Source of the DNA: CAIOSQ01 sp044359885
Lineage (GTDB): Bacteria; Pseudomonadota; Alphaproteobacteria; CACIAM-22H2
NCBI GenBank assembly: GCA_044359885.1
Contig: JBIKLI010000018.1
Span: 1-26,728, forward strand
Length of the DNA stretch: 26,728 nucleotides
Direction of reading: 5' to 3'
This document shows positions 7,491-14,715 of the stretch, one piece after another. A program made the translations under genes and the position numbers. Numbering within the stretch: position 1 is the stretch's first letter; each line of letters begins with the position of its first letter. The notes under the pieces are model-generated. The model ran no database searches and was not told where the DNA came from. It was given only the letters and a program-made list of their open reading frames with translations.

Positions 7491-8233
7491 GGCGCCTGCC
7501 CCGCCGCGCCGGCGCGGGCGATGTCGAGGAAGACCTGCTCCATGTTGTCGCGGCCGAAGCGCGCGCGCAGCGCCGCCGGCGCCCCCCGGTCGACGATCCG
7601 TCCGGCGCGCATCATCAGCACGTCGTCGCAGAGCCGTTCGACCTCGGACATGTTGTGCGACGCCAGCAGGATCGAGGCGCCGGTCTCGCGTCGATAGGCT
7701 TCGAGATAGGCGCGGATCCAGTCTCCGGTGTCGGGGTCGAGGCTGGCCGTGGGCTCGTCGAGCAGCAGCAGCTCCGGGGTGTTGATCAACGCCTTGGCGA
7801 GCGCCAGCCGGGTCTTCTGCCCGGCCGAGAGCGAGCCGGCGCGCTGGTCGAGGAAGCGGCGCAGATGGAGGTCGCCGGCCAGCCGCGCGATCCGCCCGGC
7901 ACGGTCGCGCACGCCGTAGAGCCGGGCGAAGACCTCCAGCGTCTCGCGCACGGTCAGCCGGGCCGGAAAATCCACATATGGGGAGGAGAAGTTCATCCGC
8001 GGCAGGACACGGTGGCGATGGCGCACCATATCCTCGCCCATGACCGTGATCGATCCGGCGCTCGGCAGGATCAGGCCGAGCAGCATCCCGATCGTCGTCG
8101 TCTTGCCGGCGCCGTTGCCGCCGAGCAGGCCGGCGACCGAGCCGCGCGCCATCGCGAAGGAAACGCCGTCGACGGCGACCGTGCGCGCGAAACTCTTGCG
8201 CAGATCGCGAACCTCGATGATCGGGCTGACCAT
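7487..8233 (-). CDS. ABC transporter ATP-binding protein
   Basis: A 248-residue ATPase partner of the downstream permease. Walker A is GGNGAGKTT (38-46), the signature is LSAGQK (135-140; Ala replaces the first Gly of LSGGQ), Walker B with the catalytic Glu is LLLLDEPTASLD (155-166), and the switch His is H193 in LLASHN. The Q-loop position reads MNFSSPYVDFP (80-90) with no clear glutamine, which is unusual. ATG 8233 gives the standard N-terminus (MVSPIIEVRDLRKSF). The longer open frame upstream runs antisense to regB and is not used. There is no Shine-Dalgarno; see the -10-like element just before the ATG. It is divergent from regB with 57 bp between starts. Confidence 0.92.
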   Translation of the reverse strand: MVSPIIEVRDLRKSFARTVAVDGVSFAMARGSVAGLLGGNGAGKTTTIGMLLGLILPSAGSITVMGEDMVRHRHRVLPRMNFSSPYVDFPARLTVRETLEVFARLYGVRDRAGRIARLAGDLHLRRFLDQRAGSLSAGQKTRLALAKALINTPELLLLDEPTASLDPDTGDWIRAYLEAYRRETGASILLASHNMSEVERLCDDVLMMRAGRIVDRGAPAALRARFGRDNMEQVFLDIARAGAAGQAP

Positions 8234-8239
8234 CGCGCG

Positions 8240-8245
8240 GTTATA
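8240..8245 (-). promoter_or_regulatory. Candidate -10 element for the ABC exporter operon
   Basis: On the minus strand, TATAAC lies six bases before the ATG of the ABC ATPase gene. That spacing would place the transcription start at or next to the A of the ATG, giving a leaderless mRNA. This agrees with the missing Shine-Dalgarno. No good -35 match is seen 16-18 bp upstream. Confidence 0.3.
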
Positions 8246-8290
8246 GTGACCGCACGGACATCCCGCCACCCCCAGCGACGATCCCCCGCC

Positions 8291-9580
8291 ATGCCCGACC
8301 AGCCTAGCCCCTTCGAACTCGCCGTCGTCGGCGGCCTGCGGCTGCGCACGCTGGTCCTGGTGCGCTGGATGGCGATCGCAGGTCAGCTGGCGACGGTCGG
8401 CGTCGTGACGGTCGGCCTGGGCATCGAGGTGCCGCTGGCGCCCGTCCTGGTCGCCATCGGCGCGTCGGCCGTGCTCAACCTCGCGCTGTCGCTGTGGCGA
8501 CCGGTGCCGCGGCTCAACGAGCCGGCGACGGCGGTGCTGCTCGGCTGGGACGTGCTGCAGCTCGCCGTCCTGCTCTATTTCAGCGGCGGGCTCGACAATC
8601 CCTTCGCGCTGATGCTGCTGGCGCCGGTCATGGTGTCGGCGAGCGTGCTGTCGCGCGCCCATACCCTGGTGCTGTGCGCGATGACGGTCGCCGCGGCGAC
8701 GCTGCTGGTGTACGAGGCCCATCCGCTGGGCTGGGACGAGGCCTGGATCGACATCCATGACGGCTATCTCGTCGGGATGTGGGCGGCGATCGTCTTCGGC
8801 ACGATCTTCTTCGCCGCCTATGCCGGCTGGATCGCCTCCGAGACGCGGCAGGCCACGCGCGCGCTGGCGGCGGCGCAGGCCGCGCTCGGCCGCGAGCAGC
8901 GCCTGGCCGCGGTCGGCGCCCTGGCGGCCGCGACCGCCCACGAGCTCGGCACGCCGCTCGGCACCGTCCACCTGATCGCCAACGAGATCGCGGCCGAGAT
9001 CACGCCCGACGATCCGCTCGCCGAGGACGTCGCGCTGCTGGCCCGCGAGGTCGCCCGTTGCCGCGACATACTGAAGCAGCTGTCGGCGCGCACCGAGCCC
9101 GAGGAACTGCATGCTCCGCTCTCGCGTCTGTCGCCTGCAGCGCTTGTGGAATCGGTGGTTCAGCGCTATCGGCGCGATCAGATCGCCGTTGAAATCGTCA
9201 CCGAAGGCGAGCCCGTCCCGGTGCTTCCGCGCAGCCCGGAGATCCTGCATGGGCTTGCGAATGTCCTGCAAAATGCCATCCAATTCGCCGGCGCGCGGGT
9301 GGATATCCGGATCATCGCCCGCCCCGATCAACTGGAAATGGCGGTCACCGACGATGGACCTGGCTTCCCGGCAGCGATCCTCGACCACCTCGGCGAGCCC
9401 TATGTCTCGACGCGGACGCGCGATGGCAGCCATATGGGGCTCGGCATCTTCATCGCGATCACGCTTCTGGAGCGTTCGGGCGCCGCGCTCGAATTCGGCA
9501 ACCGCGCCGAGGGCGGCGCGGTGGTCCGGATCCGCTGGCCGCGCGCACGCCTAGAGAAACCGCAGGAGGACGGACAGTGA
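8291..9580 (+). CDS. regB: RegB/PrrB/ActS-family redox sensor histidine kinase
   Basis: A 429-residue membrane histidine kinase. Hydrophobic helices span about 20-180. The loop GGLDNPF (99-105) fits the GGxxNPF ubiquinone-binding heptad of RegB. The H-box is AATAHELGTPLGTVHL with phosphorylated H217. C257 in ARCRDILKQL sits where RegB has its redox-active cysteine. The ATPase domain has the N-box NVLQNAIQFA, DDGPGF (354-359) and a G2 box with GLGIF. RegB senses quinone redox state and phosphorylates RegA to control photosynthesis, respiration, nitrogen or carbon fixation genes. ATG 8291 gives the family's N-terminus. It overlaps regA by 4 bp. No senC, present beside regB in Rhodobacter, is found here. 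Confidence 0.94.
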   Translation: MPDQPSPFELAVVGGLRLRTLVLVRWMAIAGQLATVGVVTVGLGIEVPLAPVLVAIGASAVLNLALSLWRPVPRLNEPATAVLLGWDVLQLAVLLYFSGGLDNPFALMLLAPVMVSASVLSRAHTLVLCAMTVAAATLLVYEAHPLGWDEAWIDIHDGYLVGMWAAIVFGTIFFAAYAGWIASETRQATRALAAAQAALGREQRLAAVGALAAATAHELGTPLGTVHLIANEIAAEITPDDPLAEDVALLAREVARCRDILKQLSARTEPEELHAPLSRLSPAALVESVVQRYRRDQIAVEIVTEGEPVPVLPRSPEILHGLANVLQNAIQFAGARVDIRIIARPDQLEMAVTDDGPGFPAAILDHLGEPYVSTRTRDGSHMGLGIFIAITLLERSGAALEFGNRAEGGAVVRIRWPRARLEKPQEDGQ

Positions 9581-10128
9581 ACATCGATCAATCCAGGCCC
9601 GAGGATCTGCTGATCATCGACGACGACGAGCCGTTCCGCGGAAGGCTGGGCCGCGCGATGGAGAAGCGCGGCTACGCCGTGCGGCTCGCCGGCAGCTTCC
9701 GGGAGGGGCTGGAGCTGGCGGCGCTTCAGGCGCCCCGCTACGCGGTGGTCGATCTGCGGCTGGGCGACGGCAACGGCCTGGACCTGGTCACCGAGATGCG
9801 CAAGGTGGCGCCGTCCGCGCGGATGGTGATCCTGACCGGCTACGGGAACATCGCCACCGCGGTGGCCGCGATGAAGACCGGCGCGATCGACTACCTGCCC
9901 AAGCCCTGCGAGGCGGACGCGGTCGACGCGGCGCTGCGCGGCGGCGACAAGGCGCTGCCGCCGCCCCCGGACCATCCGATGCCCGCCGATCGCGTCCGCT
10001 GGGAGCACATCCAGCGGGTTTTCGAGCAATGCGACCGCAACGTCTCGGAGACCGCCCGCCGCCTGAACATGCACCGGCGCACGCTGCAGCGCATCCTGGC
10101 GAAGCACGCGCCGCGCGAACAGACATGA
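9577..10128 (+). CDS. regA: RegA/PrrA/ActR-family response regulator
   Basis: A 183-residue response regulator, matching the normal short RegA length. The receiver has D15-D17, phosphoacceptor D59 (AVVDLRLGDGNG), T87 and K109 (YLPKP). A Pro-rich linker (127-136) leads to a Fis-type helix-turn-helix (NVSETARRLNMHRRTLQRIL, 155-174), nearly the highly conserved RegA DNA-binding helix. The GTG start at 9577 overlaps the regB stop (GTGA) and AGGAGG lies about 8 nt upstream, so translation is coupled to regB. It should act as a global redox regulator. Confidence 0.95.
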   Translation: MNIDQSRPEDLLIIDDDEPFRGRLGRAMEKRGYAVRLAGSFREGLELAALQAPRYAVVDLRLGDGNGLDLVTEMRKVAPSARMVILTGYGNIATAVAAMKTGAIDYLPKPCEADAVDAALRGGDKALPPPPDHPMPADRVRWEHIQRVFEQCDRNVSETARRLNMHRRTLQRILAKHAPREQT

Positions 10129-10133
10129 CCGGT

Positions 10134-10164
10134 GGCCGCCGCGGGCGCCCGGCCCGCGGCGGCC
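10134..10164. terminator. Strong hairpin between convergent regA and glycosylphosphotransferase gene
   Basis: A perfect 13-bp GC-only stem (GGCCGCCGCGGGC at 10134-10146, its complement at 10152-10164) closes a 5-nt loop. It fills most of the 42-bp gap between the regA stop and the convergent gene's stop. There is no T-tract on either side, so it may act as a bidirectional, U-poor terminator or an mRNA 3'-end stabiliser. Confidence 0.65.
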
Positions 10165-10170
10165 CGGCGC

Positions 10171-11580
10171 TCAGTAGGCGTTCTTGTTGACGAAGCCGCG
10201 CAGCGGCGTCAGCAGCAGTATCTTGATGTCGAGCATCAGCGACCAGTTGTCGATGTAGTAGAGATCGTGCTCGACGCGCGCGCGCATCTTCTCGGGCGTG
10301 TCCGTCTCTCCACGCAGCCCGTTGATCTGGGCCCAGCCGGTGATCCCGGGCTTCACGCGGTGGCGGCTGAGATAGTCGTCGATGATCTGCGCGTACTGGA
10401 CGTTGTGCGCGACGGCGTGCGGCCGGGGCCCGACCAGCGACATGTCGCCGCGCAGCACGTTGATCAGCTGCGGCAGCTCGTCGAGGCTGGTGCGGCGCAG
10501 GAACGCGCCGACGCGCGTGATGCGCGGGTCCTGGCGCCGCGCCTGCGGGACATCCGGCTCCTCCGCCGGGCGGTGGCGCATCGTGCGGAACTTGAACACC
10601 GTGAACTCGTTGTTGGCGAAGCCGTAGCGCTTCTGCCGGAACAGCACCGGCCCCGGACCGTCGAGCCGGATCGCGAGCGCGATCGCCAGCAGCAGCGGCG
10701 CGAAGACCACGAGCGCGACCGCCGACAGCACCCGGTCCTCGACCGCCTTGACGACCAGCGACCAGCCGGAGAGCGGACGCTCCAGGGCGGTCAGCATCGG
10801 GATGCCCCCGAGCGCGTGGAAGCCGACCGTCGGCAGCGACCAGCCGACATGCTCGGGGCAGATCTTGACGTTCACCGGGACGGCCTTGAGCTTCTTGAGC
10901 ACCGCGTTGATCGCCCCGCCACCGGCCCAGGGCAGCGCGACGACGACCTCGTCGAAGGTCCGCGTCTGCGCCATGCGCACGAGATCGTCGATCGTGCCGA
11001 TCACCGGATAGCCCTCGACCGAGGAGACGCCGCCGGGCGGATCGTCGTCGAACAGCCCGGCGATGCGGTAGCGACCGGTCCCCTCCATCTGCAGCTGGCG
11101 GATCAGCTGCGCGCTGAGCTCGCCGGCGCCGATGATCGCCACCTCGAGCGACAGGCGTCCGGCCCGCCGCCACGAATCCAGCCGCAGCAGGAACAGGACC
11201 CGGACGATCAGCAGCAGGCCGAAGCTGATCACGATCCAGCCGACCACGAAGGCGCGACTGAAGGCGAGCGACGTCTGCGTGAAATAGGCAAGCGCGATCA
11301 GCATCAGCACCACCGCGCCCCAGGCCCAGGCCAGCCGGCCGACCTGGTCGGCGATCCGCGACAGGTTCTCGAAGGCGTAGACCCGGGCGACCTGCATCAC
11401 GTTGAGCGTCAGCACCGCGGCCGCGAGCATGGCGATCACGTAGAGATCGGGAAGCACCCAGCTGCCGTGGCGCGCCCGATAGGCGACCCAGGCCGCCAGC
11501 GCCACGACCGTGGGGTCGAGCGCGCGCACGACGCCGGTCGCGAGCGTGATCAGGTCGGCAGCGACGAGACGACGGGCCAT
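10171..11580 (-). CDS. Polyprenyl-phosphate glycosyl-1-phosphate transferase (WcaJ/ExoY-like)
   Basis: A 469-residue, full-length PHPT-type enzyme transferring a hexose-1-phosphate to undecaprenyl phosphate, the first step of exopolysaccharide repeat-unit assembly. Four to five N-terminal helices are followed by a CoA-binding-like Rossmann domain (VAIIGAGELSAQLIRQL) and a further helix (VLSAVALVVFAPLLLAIAL). The catalytic domain has GPVLFRQKRYGFAN, FKFRTM, RTSLDELPQLINVLRGDMS with SLVGPRPH, and KPGITGWAQING. ATG 11580 is used; the frame is open for 47 codons upstream but that region looks non-coding. It points away from the sensor gene, and 42 bp separate it from convergent regA. It probably serves the glycan locus to the right. 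Confidence 0.93.
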   Translation of the reverse strand: MARRLVAADLITLATGVVRALDPTVVALAAWVAYRARHGSWVLPDLYVIAMLAAAVLTLNVMQVARVYAFENLSRIADQVGRLAWAWGAVVLMLIALAYFTQTSLAFSRAFVVGWIVISFGLLLIVRVLFLLRLDSWRRAGRLSLEVAIIGAGELSAQLIRQLQMEGTGRYRIAGLFDDDPPGGVSSVEGYPVIGTIDDLVRMAQTRTFDEVVVALPWAGGGAINAVLKKLKAVPVNVKICPEHVGWSLPTVGFHALGGIPMLTALERPLSGWSLVVKAVEDRVLSAVALVVFAPLLLAIALAIRLDGPGPVLFRQKRYGFANNEFTVFKFRTMRHRPAEEPDVPQARRQDPRITRVGAFLRRTSLDELPQLINVLRGDMSLVGPRPHAVAHNVQYAQIIDDYLSRHRVKPGITGWAQINGLRGETDTPEKMRARVEHDLYYIDNWSLMLDIKILLLTPLRGFVNKNAY

Positions 11581-11721
11581 GTCCTGGCGTGAGCTGGAAA
11601 GCGCAAGCGGCGTGACGGGCGGGATCCGGCGCGCTTGGGACCCCACCCGCGAACAACTACCGCGCCACGCGCGACCGCGCCAGACACTCGCCGCCGCGGT
11701 GTGGGGGGATGCGGGCCGCAT

Positions 11722-11751
11722 GGGGCCTGACCGCGCTTGAGGTCAGACCCC
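11722..11751 (+). repeat. Inverted repeat before the degenerate HD-GYP gene
   Basis: GGGGC-CTGACC (11722-11732) pairs with GGTCAG-A-CCCC (11741-11751) across an 8-nt loop: ten pairs with one C/A mismatch. It lies a few bases before GGAGG (11756-11760), the likely ribosome-binding site. It could be an attenuator, an mRNA-stability hairpin or one copy of a dispersed palindromic repeat. The remaining 192-bp gap (11581-11772) holds nothing else I can identify. Confidence 0.45.
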
Positions 11752-11772
11752 CTCCGGAGGCCCTTGGCCGTC

Positions 11773-13866
11773 ATGGGCGCAAGGCTGTACGTTCGGAACA
11801 TGTTCGAATCCCTGGACTCGAAGAAAGCTGGTGCAGGCTGGCTGCTGGCCACCGGCGGCGTGCTGCTCACGATCCTTCTGGCCGGTACGCTGGGCGCGTT
11901 CTGGTTCGTCGAGGGCCAGCGCGACCGGGAGATGCGATCGCTCCAGCTCCGGCTCGGGTCGACGGCCGACGCCCGCGCGGGCGCGATCGGGGACTGGGTG
12001 GCCCGCCAGGTCGAGGCCCCGCGGGGCCTCGCCGAGAACCAGACCCTGCAGCTCTATCTGACCGAACTCGCCCTGGCGGAGGGCGACCGTGCCAGGGTGA
12101 CCGACGAGGCGGCGCAGATCGGCTTCGTGCGCAGCCTGCTGGCGGTGGCAGCCGAACGGCTCGGCTTCGCCGCGCCGCGCTTCGCCGGCGGGGTCAACGC
12201 CAATGTCGGCCGCGGCGGACCGGGCCTCGGCTTCGCCGTCCTCGACCCGTCGCTTCGGGTGCTGCTCGCCACCGGCGATCCCCCGGCGATCGACGGGACG
12301 CTGCGCGCGCTTGCCGAGAAGGCGCTCGCCGGCCCGGTCTTCGACCTCGTGCCGGGCCCCGGGGGCCGGGCGCTGTTCGCCGCCGCCGCGCCTGTGGCGC
12401 CGATCCAGGGCGACAGCGACGCGCCGCCGGTCGGGGTGGTGTTCGGTCTGCGCGACGTCGAGCCCGAACTGTTCCAGCTGCTCGACCGGCCGCCGATGGC
12501 GGAGCAGACCGCCCAGGCGCTGCTGCTGCGACGCGGGCCGTCGGCGGTCGAGATCCTGTCGCCGCTGCGCGACGGCACGCGGCCCTTCGCGCGCCGGATC
12601 GAGCTGTCGGCCAGCGCCGTCGCCGAAGCCTTCGCGGTCGCATCCCCGTCGGCCTTCGGCGTCCTGCCCGATCTGCGCAACACCGAGGTGGTGATCGTCG
12701 CGCGCGCGGTGCCGGGCACCGACTGGACCATGGCGCTCAAGATCGACCGGTCCGAGGTGCTGGGCGAGATCGACAGCCGCCTGCGCCGCTGGCTGATGCA
12801 GCTCATTCTGGGCACCCTCGTGCTGGGCCTGGCGGTGATCGCGGTCTGGCGCCACGGCGCCTCGGAGCGCTCGCGCGCCGCGGCCGCCGAAGCCGAGGCG
12901 ATGGCGCGGCGGGTCGCGGCGCAGAGCGAGTTGCTGCGCAGCGTGACCGACAGCCAGTCGGCGCGCATCTTCATCGTCGGGAAGGACGGCCGGATCCATT
13001 TCGCCAACCGCCATCTGGCGGAGGACCTGGGCGAGACCAACGCCGCGATCGAGGGCAAGCGCCTGGGCGCCGTCTTCGGGCCCGCGGGGGCGCGCCGCTA
13101 CGAGGAGGCGCTGCGCACCACGCTGCAGCGCCGGACCATCCACAGCGCCACCGAACGCACCGAGCAGGACGGGGCCGTGCGCGTCATGCGCGCCGAATTC
13201 GTCCCGGTCTCCGGCGACCAGGGCGAGGGGATGCTGGTGGTCGAGGAGGACATCACCGACGCCGTGGTCGAGCGCGAGAAGCGCGCCCGCATCCTGCAGG
13301 AGATCGTCGACGTCCTCGTGCGTCTGGTCGATCGCCGCGACCCCTTCGCGGCCAATCATTCCAAGCGCGTCGCGGCGATCGCGCGCGAGGTGGCGACGGA
13401 ACTCGACCTGCCGGCGGAACTGGTCGAAGCCACCGAGACCGCCGGCAGGCTGATGAATCTCGGCAAGGCGATGGTGCCGGAGGCGCTGCTGACCAAGCAG
13501 GGCCGTCTGACCGACGAGGAACAGACGCAGGTGCGCGACGCGCTGCGCCAGGGCATCGACATGCTCGCCAACATCGATTTCGGCGGTCCGGTCGTCGATA
13601 CCCTTCGCCAGGCGCAGGAGCGATGGGACGGGTCCGGCCCGAAGGGCCTGGCCGGCGAAGCGATCCTGATGTCGGCCCGCATCATCGCGGTGGCCAATAC
13701 CTTCGTCGCCATCACCAGCCCGCGCGCCCACCGGCCCGGGGCGCCGATCGACGAGGCAATGGGGCAGATCCAGGCCGGCGCCGGGAAGAGCGTCGACCGG
13801 CGGGTCGTCGCGGCGCTCGTCAATCTGGTCGAGAACCGCGGCGGGCGGACCCGTTTCGCCGCCTGA
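11773..13866 (+). CDS. Membrane sensor with PAS and degenerate HD-GYP domains
   Basis: About 697 residues. Helix 1 (about 23-46) and helix 2 (about 341-359) enclose a periplasmic sensor region of some 290 residues, probably Cache-like. A coiled segment (365-390), a PAS domain (about 387-495, VTDSQSARIFIVGKDG) and an HD-GYP-like domain (about 518-650) follow. The domain keeps the first His (NHSKRV), LTDEEQ and ERWDGSG. But LHDIGK is LMNLGK, HHER is QAQER, GYP is GPK, and the final VAD is VAN. It therefore lacks most metal ligands and should not hydrolyse c-di-GMP; it may bind a nucleotide or partner. The start is uncertain: ATG 11773 has GGAGG 12 nt upstream, ATG 11800 gives a shorter tail. 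The phosphatase gene follows by 10 bp. Confidence 0.88.
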   Translation: MGARLYVRNMFESLDSKKAGAGWLLATGGVLLTILLAGTLGAFWFVEGQRDREMRSLQLRLGSTADARAGAIGDWVARQVEAPRGLAENQTLQLYLTELALAEGDRARVTDEAAQIGFVRSLLAVAAERLGFAAPRFAGGVNANVGRGGPGLGFAVLDPSLRVLLATGDPPAIDGTLRALAEKALAGPVFDLVPGPGGRALFAAAAPVAPIQGDSDAPPVGVVFGLRDVEPELFQLLDRPPMAEQTAQALLLRRGPSAVEILSPLRDGTRPFARRIELSASAVAEAFAVASPSAFGVLPDLRNTEVVIVARAVPGTDWTMALKIDRSEVLGEIDSRLRRWLMQLILGTLVLGLAVIAVWRHGASERSRAAAAEAEAMARRVAAQSELLRSVTDSQSARIFIVGKDGRIHFANRHLAEDLGETNAAIEGKRLGAVFGPAGARRYEEALRTTLQRRTIHSATERTEQDGAVRVMRAEFVPVSGDQGEGMLVVEEDITDAVVEREKRARILQEIVDVLVRLVDRRDPFAANHSKRVAAIAREVATELDLPAELVEATETAGRLMNLGKAMVPEALLTKQGRLTDEEQTQVRDALRQGIDMLANIDFGGPVVDTLRQAQERWDGSGPKGLAGEAILMSARIIAVANTFVAITSPRAHRPGAPIDEAMGQIQAGAGKSVDRRVVAALVNLVENRGGRTRFAA
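11791..11805. promoter_or_regulatory. GTTC-N7-GTTC, possible LexA-box match at the gene start
   Basis: GTTC (11791-11794) and GTTC (11802-11805) are separated by exactly seven bases, the spacing of the alphaproteobacterial LexA box. The inner GAACATGTTC is also a perfect 10-bp palindrome. The site overlaps ATG 11800, or lies just inside the gene if ATG 11773 is used. It could be chance; no known SOS gene is adjacent. Confidence 0.25.
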
Positions 13867-13876
13867 GCGTCGCCCC

Positions 13877-14644
13877 TTGCAGCGCTCCGTCCCGGCACCG
13901 CGCCCGGCTCCCGCCGGCACGGCGATCTACGCGATCGGGGACATCCACGGACGCCTCGACCTGCTGCTCGAGTTGAGGGCGAAGATCGCGGCCGACGCCG
14001 CGCGTCGCCGCGCGTCGCGCCGGATCCTGGTCCATCTGGGCGACTATGTCGATCGCGGCCCGGACGCCCAGCGCGTGCTCGACCTCCTGATCTCGATGCC
14101 GATGCCCGGCTTCCAGAGCGTGCATCTGCGCGGCAACCACGAACAGCTGATGCTCGACTTCGCCGCCGATGCCGGCCGCGGCCTGCGCTGGTTCGTCAAT
14201 GGCGGCCTCGCGACGCTCGCCAGCTATGGATTGCCGTTCTCTGACGACGCGGCGCGGCCCGACCGGGCCGCGACCGCCCGGCTGCACGACGGCTTGCTGG
14301 CGCTGCTGCCGCGGGCGCATCGCGACTTCCTGGCCGGTCTGCCGGCCTGGCACCGGGTCGGCGACTATGTCTTCGTCCATGCGGGGATCCGTCCCGGCGC
14401 GCCGATGGAGGCCCAGGACATCGACGACCTGCTCTGGATCCGGGAACCGTTCCTCAGCGCGAATAACGATCCGGGTTTCGTCGTTGTGCATGGACACACC
14501 GTCGCCGCGGCGCCGCAGATCCGGCGCAACCGGATCGGGATCGACACCGGCGCCTACGCGACCGGCGTGCTGACGGCGCTGGCCATCGAGGGCGACAGGC
14601 TCGAGGTGCTTCAGACCGGCCCCCTGACCCGTCCCCGCGCTTGA
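13877..14644 (+). CDS. PPP-family metallophosphatase (serine/threonine phosphatase-like)
   Basis: A 255-residue phosphoesterase with the full PPP signature: GDIHG (21-25; D22, H24), GDYVDRG (55-61), GNHE (86-89), VHAG (H168) and the C-terminal HGHT with its metal His (H207). It resembles the bacterial PrpA/lambda phosphatase-like group, acting on phosphoproteins or small phosphate esters such as Ap4A. The only in-frame start before GDIHG is TTG 13877, with no clear Shine-Dalgarno; the 10-bp gap from the HD-GYP-like gene suggests coupled translation. No signal peptide, so cytoplasmic. Its partnership with a degenerate signalling protein suggests a role in the same pathway, but this is inference. 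Confidence 0.9.
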   Translation: MQRSVPAPRPAPAGTAIYAIGDIHGRLDLLLELRAKIAADAARRRASRRILVHLGDYVDRGPDAQRVLDLLISMPMPGFQSVHLRGNHEQLMLDFAADAGRGLRWFVNGGLATLASYGLPFSDDAARPDRAATARLHDGLLALLPRAHRDFLAGLPAWHRVGDYVFVHAGIRPGAPMEAQDIDDLLWIREPFLSANNDPGFVVVHGHTVAAAPQIRRNRIGIDTGAYATGVLTALAIEGDRLEVLQTGPLTRPRA

Positions 14645-14715
14645 CCTGGGCGCGCGGCCGGGCTTCCTTCCCGCCGCGGCACGCCACCGCGGCCGACCAT
14701 CGGAGTCACCGACAC

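Noticed and set aside
10132..11592. 486-codon forward frame opposite the glycosylphosphotransferase
   Set aside because: Composition dominated by Arg, Asp, Gln and His; the opposite strand encodes an intact PHPT enzyme.
11743..13920. 725-codon minus-strand frame opposite the sensor gene
   Set aside because: No domain, no Shine-Dalgarno; the plus strand encodes membrane, PAS and HD-GYP-like domains.
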